A stretch of 64,000 bases of DNA from Streptococcus australis. GTDB lineage: Bacteria > Bacillota > Bacilli > Lactobacillales > Streptococcaceae. The notes beneath the pieces were generated by a model. That model searched no databases. It saw only the letters and a list, made by a program, of their open reading frames with translations, and was not told the origin of the DNA. The stretch lies in NCBI RefSeq assembly GCF_015553625.1, contig NZ_JADNGY010000003.1, forward strand, positions 124,001-188,000, given 5' to 3'. The translations under genes and the position numbers were made by a program. Of the stretch, positions 26,397-36,159 are shown piece by piece; position 1 is the stretch's first letter; each line of letters starts with the position of its first letter.

Positions 26397-27803
26397 CTAT
26401 TTGATGAGTTCGTAGATGGCTTCTGCGTAGATTGCAGCAGCACGGTAGAGATCTTCTACATCCGTAAATTCATTTGCTTGGTGCATGGTGTTCACATAGT
26501 CTGGGAACATGGCACCGAAGGCAACCCCACGTTTTAATAGACGACCAAAGGTTCCGCCACCGATTACTTGCTCATGACCTTTCAGTCCGGTTTGTTTTTC
26601 ATAGACACGCAAAAGCGTTGAGACCAATTCATCTTCCATTGGAACATAGTGAGGGGTGTGGCCGTGGGCTGACAAGCTAACGGATGCCACTCCTTCTACT
26701 TTTTCAAGTCCAGCTTTGATGGTTTCTGGATCTGTTCCTTTAGGGTAACGAATGTTCAAGGCGATGGTGTTATCTGAGCTATTTTCGTCAAAGTTGAAGA
26801 CACCCGCATTCATGCTGAGAGCCCCCATCTTTTCATCCGTATGGGCAATGCCAAGCTTCTCACCAGCAAAATCTTCGTGAAGAAGAGAAGCTGACACCTG
26901 CAAGTAAGCTTTGGCATCTCCACCGAAGTCAAACTGGTTCAAGAAGAGAGCCAAGTAAGTTGCTCCATTGATCCCAGCTTCTGGAGTAGAACCGTGGGCA
27001 GATTTTCCGATAATGGTGACTTTAAATTTACCATCATCCTCTGTTGCCACTTCATAACGAAGTTGGTGTTCATTAGCAAAGGCCTCCAAAAGACCAGCTA
27101 AATCTGGTAATTGCCCAGAAACGACTGCTGTCGCTGACTCTGGTACCATGTTTTCACGAAGGCCACCTGTGAAGCTATGAAGATGCGCTTGACCTGTATT
27201 TTGACCACCGAAGTGAAGGTACTCGGTAATATTTCCTTTTTCCCCGTTGATGATTGGGAACTCGGCATCTGGTGAGAAACCAAAGTCTGGATCAGGAAGA
27301 CCGACGTGTTTGAAATAGTAATCCATATCGCCCCAGCCAGATTCTTCATCTGTACCGACCACGAAGCGCACTCGCTTAGATACAGGTAATCCCAGATCCT
27401 TGATAATCTTCAAGCCGTAGTAACAAGCTACTGTAGGCCCCTTGTCATCTGATGAACCACGCGCATAGAGCTTGCCATCGATAATCTCAGGTTTATAAGG
27501 GTCTGTATCCCAGCCACTACCTGCAGGTACCACGTCCATGTGGGCAAAGATTCCGAGCTCTTCTTCCCCTTGTCCAAAGGTGAAGTGTCCAGCATAGTTG
27601 TCCACATTGGTTGTTTCGTAGCCATCACGCTCAGCAATTTCCAAGAATTTCTCAAGAGCCTTGACGGGTCCAGGTCCATAAGGGTGAGTCGCATCCGCCT
27701 GGCTGTCATCCCGTTCTGAGTTGATTTCCAAGAGGCTGAAAAGATCAGCCATCATTTCTTCGCGACGTTTTTCTACTTCTGCTTTAAAGTCAATTGTTGT
27801 CAT
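26397..27803 (-). CDS. pepV: dipeptidase PepV (M20 family)
   Basis: This 468-residue M20 zinc dipeptidase has the zinc motifs FAHMDVVPAGSGWDTDPY and GSSDDKGPTVA, the catalytic pair EESGWGDMDYY, and a C-terminal HQANEFTDVEDL ligand. It degrades dipeptides in the cytoplasm. The lid domain spans roughly residues 180-380. The length matches PepV. It is followed by the UDG-like gene. Confidence 0.93.
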   Translation of the reverse strand: MTTIDFKAEVEKRREEMMADLFSLLEINSERDDSQADATHPYGPGPVKALEKFLEIAERDGYETTNVDNYAGHFTFGQGEEELGIFAHMDVVPAGSGWDTDPYKPEIIDGKLYARGSSDDKGPTVACYYGLKIIKDLGLPVSKRVRFVVGTDEESGWGDMDYYFKHVGLPDPDFGFSPDAEFPIINGEKGNITEYLHFGGQNTGQAHLHSFTGGLRENMVPESATAVVSGQLPDLAGLLEAFANEHQLRYEVATEDDGKFKVTIIGKSAHGSTPEAGINGATYLALFLNQFDFGGDAKAYLQVSASLLHEDFAGEKLGIAHTDEKMGALSMNAGVFNFDENSSDNTIALNIRYPKGTDPETIKAGLEKVEGVASVSLSAHGHTPHYVPMEDELVSTLLRVYEKQTGLKGHEQVIGGGTFGRLLKRGVAFGAMFPDYVNTMHQANEFTDVEDLYRAAAIYAEAIYELIK

Positions 27804-27884
27804 GCATTCCTCCGTTATTTCGATTTAAATTGAATCCTCTAGAATCCCTTCAGCGACTGTCTATCAGCCTGCCAAAGGATTCTA

Positions 27885-27928
27885 GAAAACCGGACTTGTA
27901 TCGTACGAGACGAGGACCATCCGGTTCT
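27885..27928 (-). terminator. nitroreductase terminator
   Basis: ACCGGA...TCCGGT with a T-rich tail on the minus strand lies 12 bp after the nitroreductase stop. A second inverted repeat (GAATCC/GGATTC) lies at 27831-27885. Confidence 0.55.
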
Positions 27929-27939
27929 TTCTGTTGTTA

Positions 27940-28545
27940 TTAGCGTTTTTCGATGATTTCGTCTACTGGCAAGCGGTAGCTAGGTTCTACCTTCTCTGCT
28001 GCGTAACCAACCGTGATCAAGAGTTCTGGACGGAAACGCTCTTCGATTTCCAAGACTTCGTTGACTTTTGATTTGTCAAAGCCAAGGATGATGTTTGAGC
28101 CGATCCCTTGGTCCGTCAAGGCCAATACCAGGTTCATTGCAACCAATCCAGCATTCAATGCCAAGTAATCGCTAATCTGTTGTTCATTGTAGCGAGCATA
28201 TTCTGCAGGTAGGTTTTGCATGAAGTATTGCAACTGCTCCTCTGTGAAGTTCTGGACCCCACCGACACGTGCAATCTTCCGAGCCCGACGTTGCAAATCG
28301 GTATCCGTAAAGAGAGCGATGGTCACAGGTGCTTCCATGACTTGGTCATAGTTCCCACCATAGGCTAGTTTAGCCAATTCCGCATTTTTCTGACGAACGA
28401 CCACGAATTTCCATGGTTGGCTATTGTGCGCACTTGGTGCCAAGGTCGCAATTTCAATAGCTGTCCGCACATCCTTTGGATCGACCGGTTGGTCTGTGAA
28501 ATGCTTGATCGCATGACGTTTTTTGTTGAGTTCTAGGAATTTCAT
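27940..28545 (-). CDS. nitroreductase-family FMN oxidoreductase
   Basis: This 201-residue nitroreductase-fold enzyme has the FMN-binding start KKRHAIKHFTDQPV, APSAHNSQPWKFVVV and GIGSNIILGFD near the C-terminal half. It probably reduces quinones or nitro compounds with NAD(P)H; the substrate is unknown. The start at 28545 is set by GGAAGTTGACT; another ATG two codons earlier overlaps that site. It is preceded by an AT-rich promoter region and the 543-residue gene. Confidence 0.9.
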   Translation of the reverse strand: MKFLELNKKRHAIKHFTDQPVDPKDVRTAIEIATLAPSAHNSQPWKFVVVRQKNAELAKLAYGGNYDQVMEAPVTIALFTDTDLQRRARKIARVGGVQNFTEEQLQYFMQNLPAEYARYNEQQISDYLALNAGLVAMNLVLALTDQGIGSNIILGFDKSKVNEVLEIEERFRPELLITVGYAAEKVEPSYRLPVDEIIEKR

Positions 28546-28670
28546 AGTCAACTTCCTTTTCTAATTCTATTACCTCTATTTTAACACAAAATGAAAGAGC
28601 TTGCAGAGTTTTTTCATTGAGGACCCTGTTTCCTTTTCAACTAGGCTACCCGCCCTTCTATGGACTCAGA

Positions 28671-30302
28671 TTATTCCGACACTGGACTTTCTTTTTCAAA
28701 GAACTGGCCACTAGAGTCTTGGATTTTGTTGATGATGTCGTCGTAGTGAGAATTTCTTTCTTCCTCATAGAGATTGTTGATTTCTTGATAGTTCAACGGA
28801 TTTTCAACCTTTGGTTCCGGCTTGCGACTGAGGAAATCAATAGTCCCCAGAAGAAGCAAAATCAGGATCACTAGAGAGGTCCAGCCAGTTTCCTTCTTAG
28901 GTAGGCGAACTCCCTTGGTCGAAAGAGATTTCCAACTAGGGTTTTGAGGCAAGAGCTCATAGATTCTCTTTTGAGTCGGAAAGAGGGTCAACAATGCATA
29001 CAAGGTCAGAAAGAGAAATGAAAAACTATGGACAGAAATCCAACTATACCTAATTTTTACCTTAAAAGCCTTATAACCAGCTCCACCCATATACACTTCT
29101 AAGGCGAAGACGGCAATCATCAAAAGACAGAAAATCAGGAACTGGACTTTCCATAGCTTTCTCAATCCTAAATATTCTTTTTTGAGCGCCTCTTCTTTGT
29201 TCTTGGCTTGGTCTACTTCTACTGGAGCTGGGGTGCTTGGTTTTACTTCACTATTACTTTCAGTTGACCCTACTTTCTTTTCAACTGGTTCTACCTGTCT
29301 AGCAAAATAGGCCTCCGCTTCGCTGATGACTTTGCTAAGATTTTCCTCCGTCAGCAGATAAGGAAAGCCATTGATCACCCAATTGTCTTTCTTGTCTGGT
29401 TTATCCGGCTTCATAACATGAAGATCAAAGTGTCGTCCAACCAAGCTAATTGAAAATCTCGCATCATAATATTCAGATAGAACTGAAAAATTAACGCCAT
29501 AAAATGTCTTAGACTTAACCAGTTTGTTCGCTTCCATAAAGGAAACATCCTTTGTAAACGTCGATCGGATTATCTCTTGTATTTGGGAAACTCTCTCTTC
29601 AACGGTAGCAGGATCAAGGGGGAGTGTTAAAGCAGAAAACGTATCAGTGGGAGCATTCTCTTCTAAACTATCTTTAAACCAATCCAAGAAAGAAGTCATA
29701 TTGGATACGGTTAGATCAATAGGCTGATGGATTGGAAATGCTTGGTCCTCTATACTAGAAGGCATGGGGTCTATCTCTTCAAGGATAAACTGCTGACCCG
29801 CTATCTCAAGGCTAAAAAAAGCTGGATAATGAGGAAACAAACAAGTAAAGACAACCCTAAAGGGTTCATTCTTTTCGAAGGGTCTTCTCCAGAAGTCTAT
29901 TATTGCTATTCCCTCAAAGGTCGATTCTATCATTCTTTCAAGGACTTTCACCTTTAGATAGATGTTTTGAGGAGTTACAGGTTCATTGAAAATTAATTCC
30001 GGTTGATCTAGGTAAGCTTTGATTCGTCGTAAACCTTCGTTAAGGTGATCGCAGTCATACTCATATCCAAGCGCATACCTTTCTTCACCCCAGTATAGTT
30101 TTAAATCTCTACCATCAATTAAAATATCTATTTTATTCTTGTAATCTTTAAGTTCAATATCAAAATTAAAGGTCGGACAATAAGCATTGAACACAATATT
30201 CTGAATGTCTATAATTTCAAAATGCTCACCAAAAACATGTTGAAGGGCTTCTCGGATATCCTTCTCCAAATGCTCTCTATGTTTATCGAAATTTAATCCC
30301 AT
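28671..30302 (-). CDS. unrecognised protein with C-terminal membrane domain
   Basis: This 543-residue protein is not recognised. The first 350 residues look soluble (alternating strand/helix, with repeated phrases on FDIEL/FSLEI themes, perhaps two related subdomains near 30-170 and 240-320). A Lys/Glu linker follows, then three hydrophobic segments (VQFLIFCLLMIAVFALEVY, SFLFLTLYALLTLF, TSLVILILLLLGTIDFL) in residues 385-500. It starts 7 bp after the phosphoesterase stop, so it is probably cotranscribed with it. Confidence 0.7.
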   Translation of the reverse strand: MGLNFDKHREHLEKDIREALQHVFGEHFEIIDIQNIVFNAYCPTFNFDIELKDYKNKIDILIDGRDLKLYWGEERYALGYEYDCDHLNEGLRRIKAYLDQPELIFNEPVTPQNIYLKVKVLERMIESTFEGIAIIDFWRRPFEKNEPFRVVFTCLFPHYPAFFSLEIAGQQFILEEIDPMPSSIEDQAFPIHQPIDLTVSNMTSFLDWFKDSLEENAPTDTFSALTLPLDPATVEERVSQIQEIIRSTFTKDVSFMEANKLVKSKTFYGVNFSVLSEYYDARFSISLVGRHFDLHVMKPDKPDKKDNWVINGFPYLLTEENLSKVISEAEAYFARQVEPVEKKVGSTESNSEVKPSTPAPVEVDQAKNKEEALKKEYLGLRKLWKVQFLIFCLLMIAVFALEVYMGGAGYKAFKVKIRYSWISVHSFSFLFLTLYALLTLFPTQKRIYELLPQNPSWKSLSTKGVRLPKKETGWTSLVILILLLLGTIDFLSRKPEPKVENPLNYQEINNLYEEERNSHYDDIINKIQDSSGQFFEKESPVSE

Positions 30303-30309
30303 TTCTTTG

Positions 30310-31161
30310 TCATTTTCCCTTATGAGTTTTTATAGGCTGAAGGAAGGCATTAGCCTCCTTAAGATAGTCGTGTTGTTCAATCAAGGAAGTTAGGAGCTCA
30401 TTGTTATGGCCCCGATAGTTATCCTCACGTCTCAATTCTTCGTACATCTCAATAAAGGGAAGTTCCTTGTCCTTGGCGTCTTGGAGCTCTGCTTCATAGT
30501 CATAAGCCACCTTACGAAATTGCAGGTTGGTCACCCCATCTTCTTCGACATCGATCAGAGCATACTGAGCTCTGTGGTTTTGAATTGGTTCCCAGTCAAA
30601 ATAAGGCATGCCAATAGTCCCCGGATTGAGGATCTGTTGGCCCTGGCTGCCGTAGCGAAGCAACTGCTTGTGGACATGCCCGTAGATCGCCATATCCGTC
30701 TGATCATCCAGCAATTGGTCAAAGTTCTCCGTCGCATTTGCTGGACGCAAGTCCCCACCGTAATTCTTTTCTGGCAAGTTGTGGCTTAGTGAAAAGCGAA
30801 TACCATTGACCTCCTTCTTCTCTACCAAAGGAAGGGATCGAAGCCAATCGATCCGTTTAGGATCCAGGCCTTCCATGAGGTACTGAGTAAGTCGGAGGAG
30901 CTGGATCTCCTGCGGATCCTCAAGCCCGTACTCGCCATCCAAAGCCTCTAGGACACAATCGTCCCAATTTCCACGAACAGCTGCTGTAATGGGAATCGCA
31001 TCCAGCAACTCAAAAAGGTCCTCTCTTCCAGGCCCCGGTAGCAAAATGTCTCCTAAAATCCAGTATTCCGTCGCGCCTAGAGCACGCGCATCCGCAATCA
31101 CTGCCTCCAGGGCTGTTGTATCTCCGTGGATATCAGATAAAATGGCGATTCTATGGTTCAT
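30310..31161 (-). CDS. metallophosphoesterase
   Basis: This 283-residue calcineurin-like phosphoesterase has SDIHGD (metal 1), GDILLPGPG, RGNWDD, SLSHNLP and GHVHKQ, all the canonical metal ligands. It belongs to the YfcE/bacterial diadenosine-type subfamily by general look. The substrate is unknown. A -10 (TATACT) at about 31199-31204 and a 16-bp palindrome lie upstream. Confidence 0.88.
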   Translation of the reverse strand: MNHRIAILSDIHGDTTALEAVIADARALGATEYWILGDILLPGPGREDLFELLDAIPITAAVRGNWDDCVLEALDGEYGLEDPQEIQLLRLTQYLMEGLDPKRIDWLRSLPLVEKKEVNGIRFSLSHNLPEKNYGGDLRPANATENFDQLLDDQTDMAIYGHVHKQLLRYGSQGQQILNPGTIGMPYFDWEPIQNHRAQYALIDVEEDGVTNLQFRKVAYDYEAELQDAKDKELPFIEMYEELRREDNYRGHNNELLTSLIEQHDYLKEANAFLQPIKTHKGK

Positions 31162-31177
31162 TATTACACCTCATTTG

Positions 31178-31193
31178 AAATCTAATTAGATTT
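31178..31193. promoter_or_regulatory. palindromic candidate operator before the phosphoesterase gene
   Basis: AAATCTAATTAGATTT is a perfect 16-bp palindrome between the TATACT -10 and the start codon, placed where a repressor could act. No regulator is identified. Confidence 0.35.
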
Positions 31194-31225
31194 GAATCTA
31201 GTATAACAAAATTAGGAGTAAAACG

Positions 31226-31252
31226 TAAAAACCATCCATGAAAATGGATGGT
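31226..31252 (-). terminator. uvrC terminator
   Basis: ACCATCCA/TGGATGGT with loop TTTTCA and a T-run on the minus strand lies just after the uvrC stop. Confidence 0.85.
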
Positions 31253-31256
31253 ACAA

Positions 31257-33089
31257 TTACTCAAATCCTTGGAAGGGCTCCGCCACTTCCATCAAGGGAC
31301 TTGCTTCTTCCTGCTTTCCTTGATGGAGCTTGGCTTGCACTGCCTCCGCGACTGCTCGTGGGATGCCAACCGTGACGATTTCATCTACAGTAGCTTCTTT
31401 GATCTTGGTCAGTGACTTGAAGTGCTTCATCAGCAACTGCTTGCGTTTTGGTCCCAAGCCTTCGATGCCATCCAACTGAGAAGAGAAGGAATTCTTGGAC
31501 CGTAGCTGGCGGTGAAAGGTGATGGCGAAACGGTGAACTTCATCCTGGATCCGCTGGAGGAGGAAAAATTCCTGCGAGGTCCGAGAGAGTTCGATAACTT
31601 GAAGAGGATCGCCGAAGAGCAATTCGTGAGTCTGGTGCTTGTCATTCTTTTGCAGGCCTGCGATGGGAATGTCCAGCCCCAACTCTTCTTGGATGACTTG
31701 CTTAGCGATATTGACCTGGCCCTGACCCCCATCAATGACGATCAAATCTGGTGGTGTCAGGCCATCCCGCATGACACGACTGTAACGTCTGCGAATGACT
31801 TCCTGCATGCTGGCATAGTCATCTGGCCCGACGACAGTCTTTATCTTGTACTTTCGGTAATCCTTTTTGCTTGGCTTCCCATTGACAAAGACAACCATGG
31901 CTGAGACCGGACTGGTCCCCATGATGTTGGAGTTATCAAAAGACTCGATCCGCACAGGGGTTGGAATTTGCAGGAGTTTTCCAAGGTTTTCAATGGCACC
32001 TTGGGTCTTTTCCATCGATTTTTCAAGGAGATTGAACTTCTGCTCCAGACTGACCCGCGCATTCTTGATGGCCAGATTGACCAACTGCTTCTTCTCCCCA
32101 CGCTGGGGCTTGAGTACCTTAGTATCCACAAGGGCTTTGACCGCTTCCTCATCGATATCTTGAGGAATCAATATTTCATTGGGGATCAGATGAGATTTCT
32201 CCTGGTAAAATTGCCCCACATAGGTCAAGAAATCCTCGTCCGGATCATTGTAGTAAGGGAAGAGATTGACATCCCGCTCGATTAGCTTACCCTGACGGAC
32301 AAAGAAGACCTGCACACACATCCAGCCCTTGTCCACGTAGTAGCCAAAGACATCCCGGTTCTGCAAATCCTTGGCCATGACCCGCTGTTTGGTCCGCAGG
32401 GTCCCGATAGCCTGGATCAGATCCCGATACTCGGCCGCCCGCTCAAATTCCATGTTTTGCGCAGCGGTAGTCATCTTGACCTTGAGCTCATCGATGATCT
32501 TGTCATCCTGTCCTTTTAGGAAATCAGAAACCTCCTGGGCCATGCCCTTGAAATAGGCCTCGTCCTTGTGGCAGACCGTGTGGGCCATACACTGCCCTAA
32601 ATGGTAGTAAAAGCAGACCTTGGAAGGAGGATTGGTACACTTGCGGAAAGGAAAAATCCTATCCAAGAGCCGCTTGATCTCATTAGCAGCCCCCACATCT
32701 GGATAGGGACCAAAATAGAGACCACCGTCCTTTTTGACCTGGCGCGTGATGATGAGGCGCGGATAGCGCTCATTGGTAATCTTGATGAAGGGATAGGACT
32801 TGTCGTCCTTTAGCATGATATTGTACTTGGGCTTGTTCTCCTTGATGAGGTTGATCTCTAGAAGCAAGGCCTCAATATTGGACTCAGTGACGATAAACTC
32901 AAAATCCACAATCTCAGATACCAGCGCTTCCGTCTTGGTATCGTGGCTCCCTCTAAAATAGGACCGCACCCGATTGCGAAGATTCTTGGCCTTCCCCACA
33001 TAGATGATGGTACCGTTCTTGTCTTTGTGAATGTAACAGCCCGGACTCGTCGGCAGAAGCTCGAGCTTGGATTTAATCAAGTTATTCAT
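31257..33089 (-). CDS. uvrC: excinuclease ABC subunit C
   Basis: This is a 610-residue UvrC. It has a GIY-YIG nuclease at the N-terminus ([20 protein letters not shown]), Cys cluster [17 protein letters not shown], a UvrBC motif near 200-235, the RNase H-like second nuclease ([21 protein letters not shown]) and a C-terminal helix-hairpin-helix ([15 protein letters not shown]). It makes both incisions in nucleotide excision repair. The start ATG lies only 7 nt after a TATAAT -10, so the transcript is probably leaderless. Confidence 0.97.
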   Translation of the reverse strand: MNNLIKSKLELLPTSPGCYIHKDKNGTIIYVGKAKNLRNRVRSYFRGSHDTKTEALVSEIVDFEFIVTESNIEALLLEINLIKENKPKYNIMLKDDKSYPFIKITNERYPRLIITRQVKKDGGLYFGPYPDVGAANEIKRLLDRIFPFRKCTNPPSKVCFYYHLGQCMAHTVCHKDEAYFKGMAQEVSDFLKGQDDKIIDELKVKMTTAAQNMEFERAAEYRDLIQAIGTLRTKQRVMAKDLQNRDVFGYYVDKGWMCVQVFFVRQGKLIERDVNLFPYYNDPDEDFLTYVGQFYQEKSHLIPNEILIPQDIDEEAVKALVDTKVLKPQRGEKKQLVNLAIKNARVSLEQKFNLLEKSMEKTQGAIENLGKLLQIPTPVRIESFDNSNIMGTSPVSAMVVFVNGKPSKKDYRKYKIKTVVGPDDYASMQEVIRRRYSRVMRDGLTPPDLIVIDGGQGQVNIAKQVIQEELGLDIPIAGLQKNDKHQTHELLFGDPLQVIELSRTSQEFFLLQRIQDEVHRFAITFHRQLRSKNSFSSQLDGIEGLGPKRKQLLMKHFKSLTKIKEATVDEIVTVGIPRAVAEAVQAKLHQGKQEEASPLMEVAEPFQGFE

Positions 33090-33090
33090 A

Positions 33091-33127
33091 CTCTCTATTA
33101 TAGCAAAAAAGGGAGGCTATGCTCCTC
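33091..33127 (-). promoter_or_regulatory. terminator plus uvrC promoter module
   Basis: On the minus strand a hairpin GAGGAGCATAGCCTCC with TTTTTT (33104-33127) ends upstream transcription and is followed at once by GC-TATAAT (33097-33102). The ATG comes 7 nt later. The 21-nt stretch 33091-33111 recurs at 35231-35251. Confidence 0.65.
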
Positions 33128-33207
33128 TTATAATGTTATATCATATCATTCGTTTTAAATCGTCGTTTCATAAACTGTTAAAGGGTTTCGAAATTTCTAA
33201 TGGAGAT

Positions 33208-34053
33208 TTATAATTCGTTATCTAAAGTCTTTGACTTGCTTGTATAAATGCTCAAAACAATTACAAATGACAACAACTGCCACAGAAGGATTCTTACTAT
33301 CTGCAAACTATCTGCTTCAGAATTTGAAACCACATGAACTAGATTTGAAGCAAGATTGTTGAAAAAATGATCTCCTAACCCAAACCATAAGGAACCTGTC
33401 ATTTTGTAGAGTAAGGACCATTTGATACTCATCATTCCCGCTAAGATAACATAGCCAATGCCCATGACGATGAGATTTACGAGTGACGACTCTCCTTGAA
33501 GATAATCTCTTAAGGGCATTACCAAGTGCCATATTCCAAATAGGAAGGCTATAAAGAATAGACTCTTGCGGTAAGAAAGCCCTTCAAGAATTTTTGTGAA
33601 AAGGCCACGAAATATTCCTTCTTCCATCCAGACATTTATCAGGTTAAACAACACACTTGAGAGAATAAGTAAGATTCCTGCTTGAGATACTTTTTCGTTT
33701 GTTAAGGAAAAACCACTGGCGTAAAACGATAAGTGAACATTACCATGAAGAAACAAGAGAACAATGCACTCAACTGTATATGCAAAGACGGAACAAACTA
33801 AACCAAAGAGCAGGCCCTTCCCTATACCACTCACGGTTCCGTCAGAACTGAAACCAATATCTTTCCATCTTAATTTACAAATTGAAAGGATTCCCCACAG
33901 TAGAAGAATTCCAAAAAGCTTATGTAGAAAATTCTCAGATAAGAAGGTTTCATCCGTCCTAATATAGAAGTATTCAATTAGCCTTGCTACTGAGCAGATA
34001 ACAAATATAATTGAACAACTTAAAATAGGTTTCTTTATTAGTTGATTTAGCAT
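33208..34053 (-). CDS. CPBP-family intramembrane metalloprotease
   Basis: This 281-residue polytopic protein has the Abi/CPBP motif 1 VWMEEGIFRGLF (EExxxR) and motif 2 FLFGIWHLVMPL (FxxxH), and a later conserved Asn region LGDHFFNNL. In Gram-positive bacteria such proteins often serve bacteriocin immunity or membrane proteolysis; no bacteriocin gene is seen here. It is AT-rich and lies in a patch of unrecognised membrane genes. Confidence 0.85.
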   Translation of the reverse strand: MLNQLIKKPILSCSIIFVICSVARLIEYFYIRTDETFLSENFLHKLFGILLLWGILSICKLRWKDIGFSSDGTVSGIGKGLLFGLVCSVFAYTVECIVLLFLHGNVHLSFYASGFSLTNEKVSQAGILLILSSVLFNLINVWMEEGIFRGLFTKILEGLSYRKSLFFIAFLFGIWHLVMPLRDYLQGESSLVNLIVMGIGYVILAGMMSIKWSLLYKMTGSLWFGLGDHFFNNLASNLVHVVSNSEADSLQIVRILLWQLLSFVIVLSIYTSKSKTLDNEL

Positions 34054-34114
34054 ATCTTCCTTTCAAAAAGTCTTTTATAAAAGTTAATTTCAATATCTCA
34101 CTCAGTCCAATTAT

Positions 34115-35116
34115 CTATTTTTCAAATTTCGATAGGACGAACTTAACCAGTCTTGTGACGACTTCTACTACGACTAAAACCATCGCATACAATAAAAATG
34201 GCGGAATTAAAAGAAGGGCGATTTTCCAGCCTCTGAAAAAAGCAAGCCCTTTATTAGATTTAGCTGCTGTATCTCGTTCGACTGTTTTCACTTCTATTAG
34301 CTTCATTCGCAATAGTTTCACAGTGACTTCTTCTTGCCCAGCATCAAGCGAAACACTTTTCTCCTCTGAACTTGAACTAGCTAGATAGGCCTGAGCCATT
34401 CTGACCAGATAAAGTCTCTCATCTTCTTTCACAATGGTACGAAAGAACTCCATTGCCTCATTTCTATTCCCTTTAAGGTATACATTAACTGCCTTCAGAT
34501 ACATAGATTCCAATTGTGAGAACTTGTTGTTTGTCACTTCCTTTAGAACGGCATCATTGGGCTCTTTTTTGACCAGTAGATCATAGCGAGCTCTGTATGC
34601 CATCTTGAGTGGTTCATAATCTGCTAAAAAGTTAGAGAGCAATTCCTCGAACTCATCTTCCTTCAAATCAGGTCTAGAAAACAAGTTTGCATTCAATAGA
34701 ATTTCGTTTAATTTTACTTGTTCAACATCTGTAAACTTTTGAATCTTTTTGAGTTCGTCTACAACTGCTTCAATGGATCCAAAGTCACCAATCCTATAGA
34801 AATAGAAAATAGTGGCAACCTGTACACGCGCTTTAATCGTTTTGATACTCTTTCTTTTTTGGTTCAGAATATAGCTTGCCATCAAGTCAAGATTTATGTC
34901 CTTATAGATAAGACTATTCAACTTCTTAATTAAAAGAGTATCTTTAATGATAACTAGAACCAGCTCAAATGGTAAGTAAATCAAAAAACAAATGAGAGCA
35001 ATTTTTTTACTTTGAGTCACTTGCACTGCATATAAAAATGGTAGAGCTAGAATTACCAGTAGGACTATCAATGGAATATTGTAGCGTCTTCTTAGTTCTT
35101 TATAATCTTTAACCAT
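34115..35116 (-). CDS. unrecognised membrane protein with TPR-like middle
   Basis: This 333-residue protein has two N-terminal spans (IPLIVLLVILALPFLY and ALICFLIYLPFELVLVI). A helical region follows (about 75-260) whose phrases such as LESMYLKAVNVYLKGNRNEA look like TPR-type repeats, then a C-terminal span (IALLLIPPFLLYAMVLVV). The start follows AAGGAGATTT. The binding site overlaps the stop of a 32-codon ORF upstream. The function is unknown. Confidence 0.7.
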   Translation of the reverse strand: MVKDYKELRRRYNIPLIVLLVILALPFLYAVQVTQSKKIALICFLIYLPFELVLVIIKDTLLIKKLNSLIYKDINLDLMASYILNQKRKSIKTIKARVQVATIFYFYRIGDFGSIEAVVDELKKIQKFTDVEQVKLNEILLNANLFSRPDLKEDEFEELLSNFLADYEPLKMAYRARYDLLVKKEPNDAVLKEVTNNKFSQLESMYLKAVNVYLKGNRNEAMEFFRTIVKEDERLYLVRMAQAYLASSSSEEKSVSLDAGQEEVTVKLLRMKLIEVKTVERDTAAKSNKGLAFFRGWKIALLLIPPFLLYAMVLVVVEVVTRLVKFVLSKFEK

Positions 35117-35124
35117 AAATCTCC

Positions 35125-35223
35125 TTATTTCATTGACAATTTCTTTCGTGTCCTTGTTGCTAGATCTAGACCAAGGGATGATGCAGCAAGCAATTTCCTA
35201 TCAACCCGATCGCTTACCATCAT
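35125..35223 (-). CDS. possible 32-codon leader ORF
   Basis: ATGATGGTAAGC starts a 32-residue frame (MMVSDRVDRKLLAASS...) whose TAA overlaps the Shine-Dalgarno of the next gene, a layout typical of translational coupling. It begins about 13 nt after TATAAT (35237-35242) and has only a weak purine-rich site, so expression is unproven. It may instead be the residue of a duplicated uvrC start region. Confidence 0.3.
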   Translation of the reverse strand: MMVSDRVDRKLLAASSLGLDLATRTRKKLSMK

Positions 35224-35346
35224 TTCTACTCTCTCTATTATAGCAAAAAAGAGGGGTATTAGCCTCTATGCATTATGTCTGTATTTTTTATATTCACCTT
35301 GACCAAGTTAAAAATAATGTTTAAAAGATAGATCAGACATCCAATC

Positions 35347-35754
35347 TCAATCCTTTATTTCAACTTGACCTTTTTCATATCCCGAATACCAACTGCTATT
35401 AGGGCTGACATATTCAGGCAATTCACCTTGTGGCTGATCTCCTGAAAGTGTTAAAATTCCATCATATATCAAACAAGAATACTTCACAGAATCTCTAACA
35501 AATTCATCATTTTCAGTATCATAAGAGTAGGTACGTTCTGAACTACCTTCCTTTAGAGTGATCTGCTCTCCTTCTATTTTTATCCATGATGTTTTATCTA
35601 GTGAGGCTGTTTTAGTAGATTCATTTTTTACTGTCAGATAATAAATTCCATCTTTTGATTTCATATCATCAAGAGTATTCGTGATAATCCCTAAAATCAT
35701 AAGTGCAGGAATAATCAACAAAAACCATTTCCATTTTTTAGATTTATTTTTCAT
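35347..35754 (-). CDS. small membrane-anchored protein, unrecognised
   Basis: This 135-residue protein has a basic start and one span (WFLLIIPALMILGIITN), then an outside, strand-rich domain with no Cys or catalytic motif I recognise (KDGIYYLTVKNESTKTA, a DUF-like lipocalin/immunity-type look). The start was taken at ATG 35754; a TTG 6 codons upstream is also possible. It is AT-rich, with no clear promoter. A structured repeat follows on its upstream side. Confidence 0.6.
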   Translation of the reverse strand: MKNKSKKWKWFLLIIPALMILGIITNTLDDMKSKDGIYYLTVKNESTKTASLDKTSWIKIEGEQITLKEGSSERTYSYDTENDEFVRDSVKYSCLIYDGILTLSGDQPQGELPEYVSPNSSWYSGYEKGQVEIKD

Positions 35755-35920
35755 CAGTAGACTTTGTTCCAATTTTTAATATTTTAAAATTCGTTCATTC
35801 CAATTTTTAATTTTCCACTTCCACTTTCTTTATTTCAGTGGAAACAAACTATTGTTTTAAATAAAATAGTTAGATGTTTATAAAAAAATGACTATTTTAG
35901 TTATTTAAGAAGATAAAAAA

Positions 35921-36100
35921 CTTTCCGCTGTGAGAAAAGTGCCTGAAATAATTCGAATTTCAGGCACTCGGGAGTTTTGAGAGTAAAACAGTTTTGGGAA
36001 CTGTTTTAGCCTGAGCCCAGAAATTAAAGAGCGAAGGGGCTCAAAACTAAGTCATGGAACTTCGTAGAAGTTCGCTGACGTCCGTACTCACCTAAGGAAA
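35921..36100 (+). repeat. structured intergenic element, copy 1
   Basis: This 180-nt element begins CTTTCCGCTGTGAG and ends CTCACCTAAGGAAA, closing an outer stem. Inside are hairpin 1 (GTGCCTGAAAT/AATTTCAGGCAC), a domain closed by AGTTTT/AAAACT holding AAAACAGTT/AACTGTTTT and GAGCCC/GGGGCTC hairpins, and hairpin 4 (GAACTTC/GAAGTTC). Homology with copy 2 continues to about 36128. It fills most of the 405-bp gap between the small membrane protein and a CPBP gene; nothing else is visible there. Confidence 0.85.
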
Positions 36101-36159
36101 ATTTTTTAGAAGACTTTATCTTCAATCTGTTAGGGATCTAAAACGCCCCCTCTTTGATA

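Noticed and set aside
35921..36100. Structured element as an insertion sequence
   Set aside because: No transposase frame or clear target duplication; the conserved feature is the fold.
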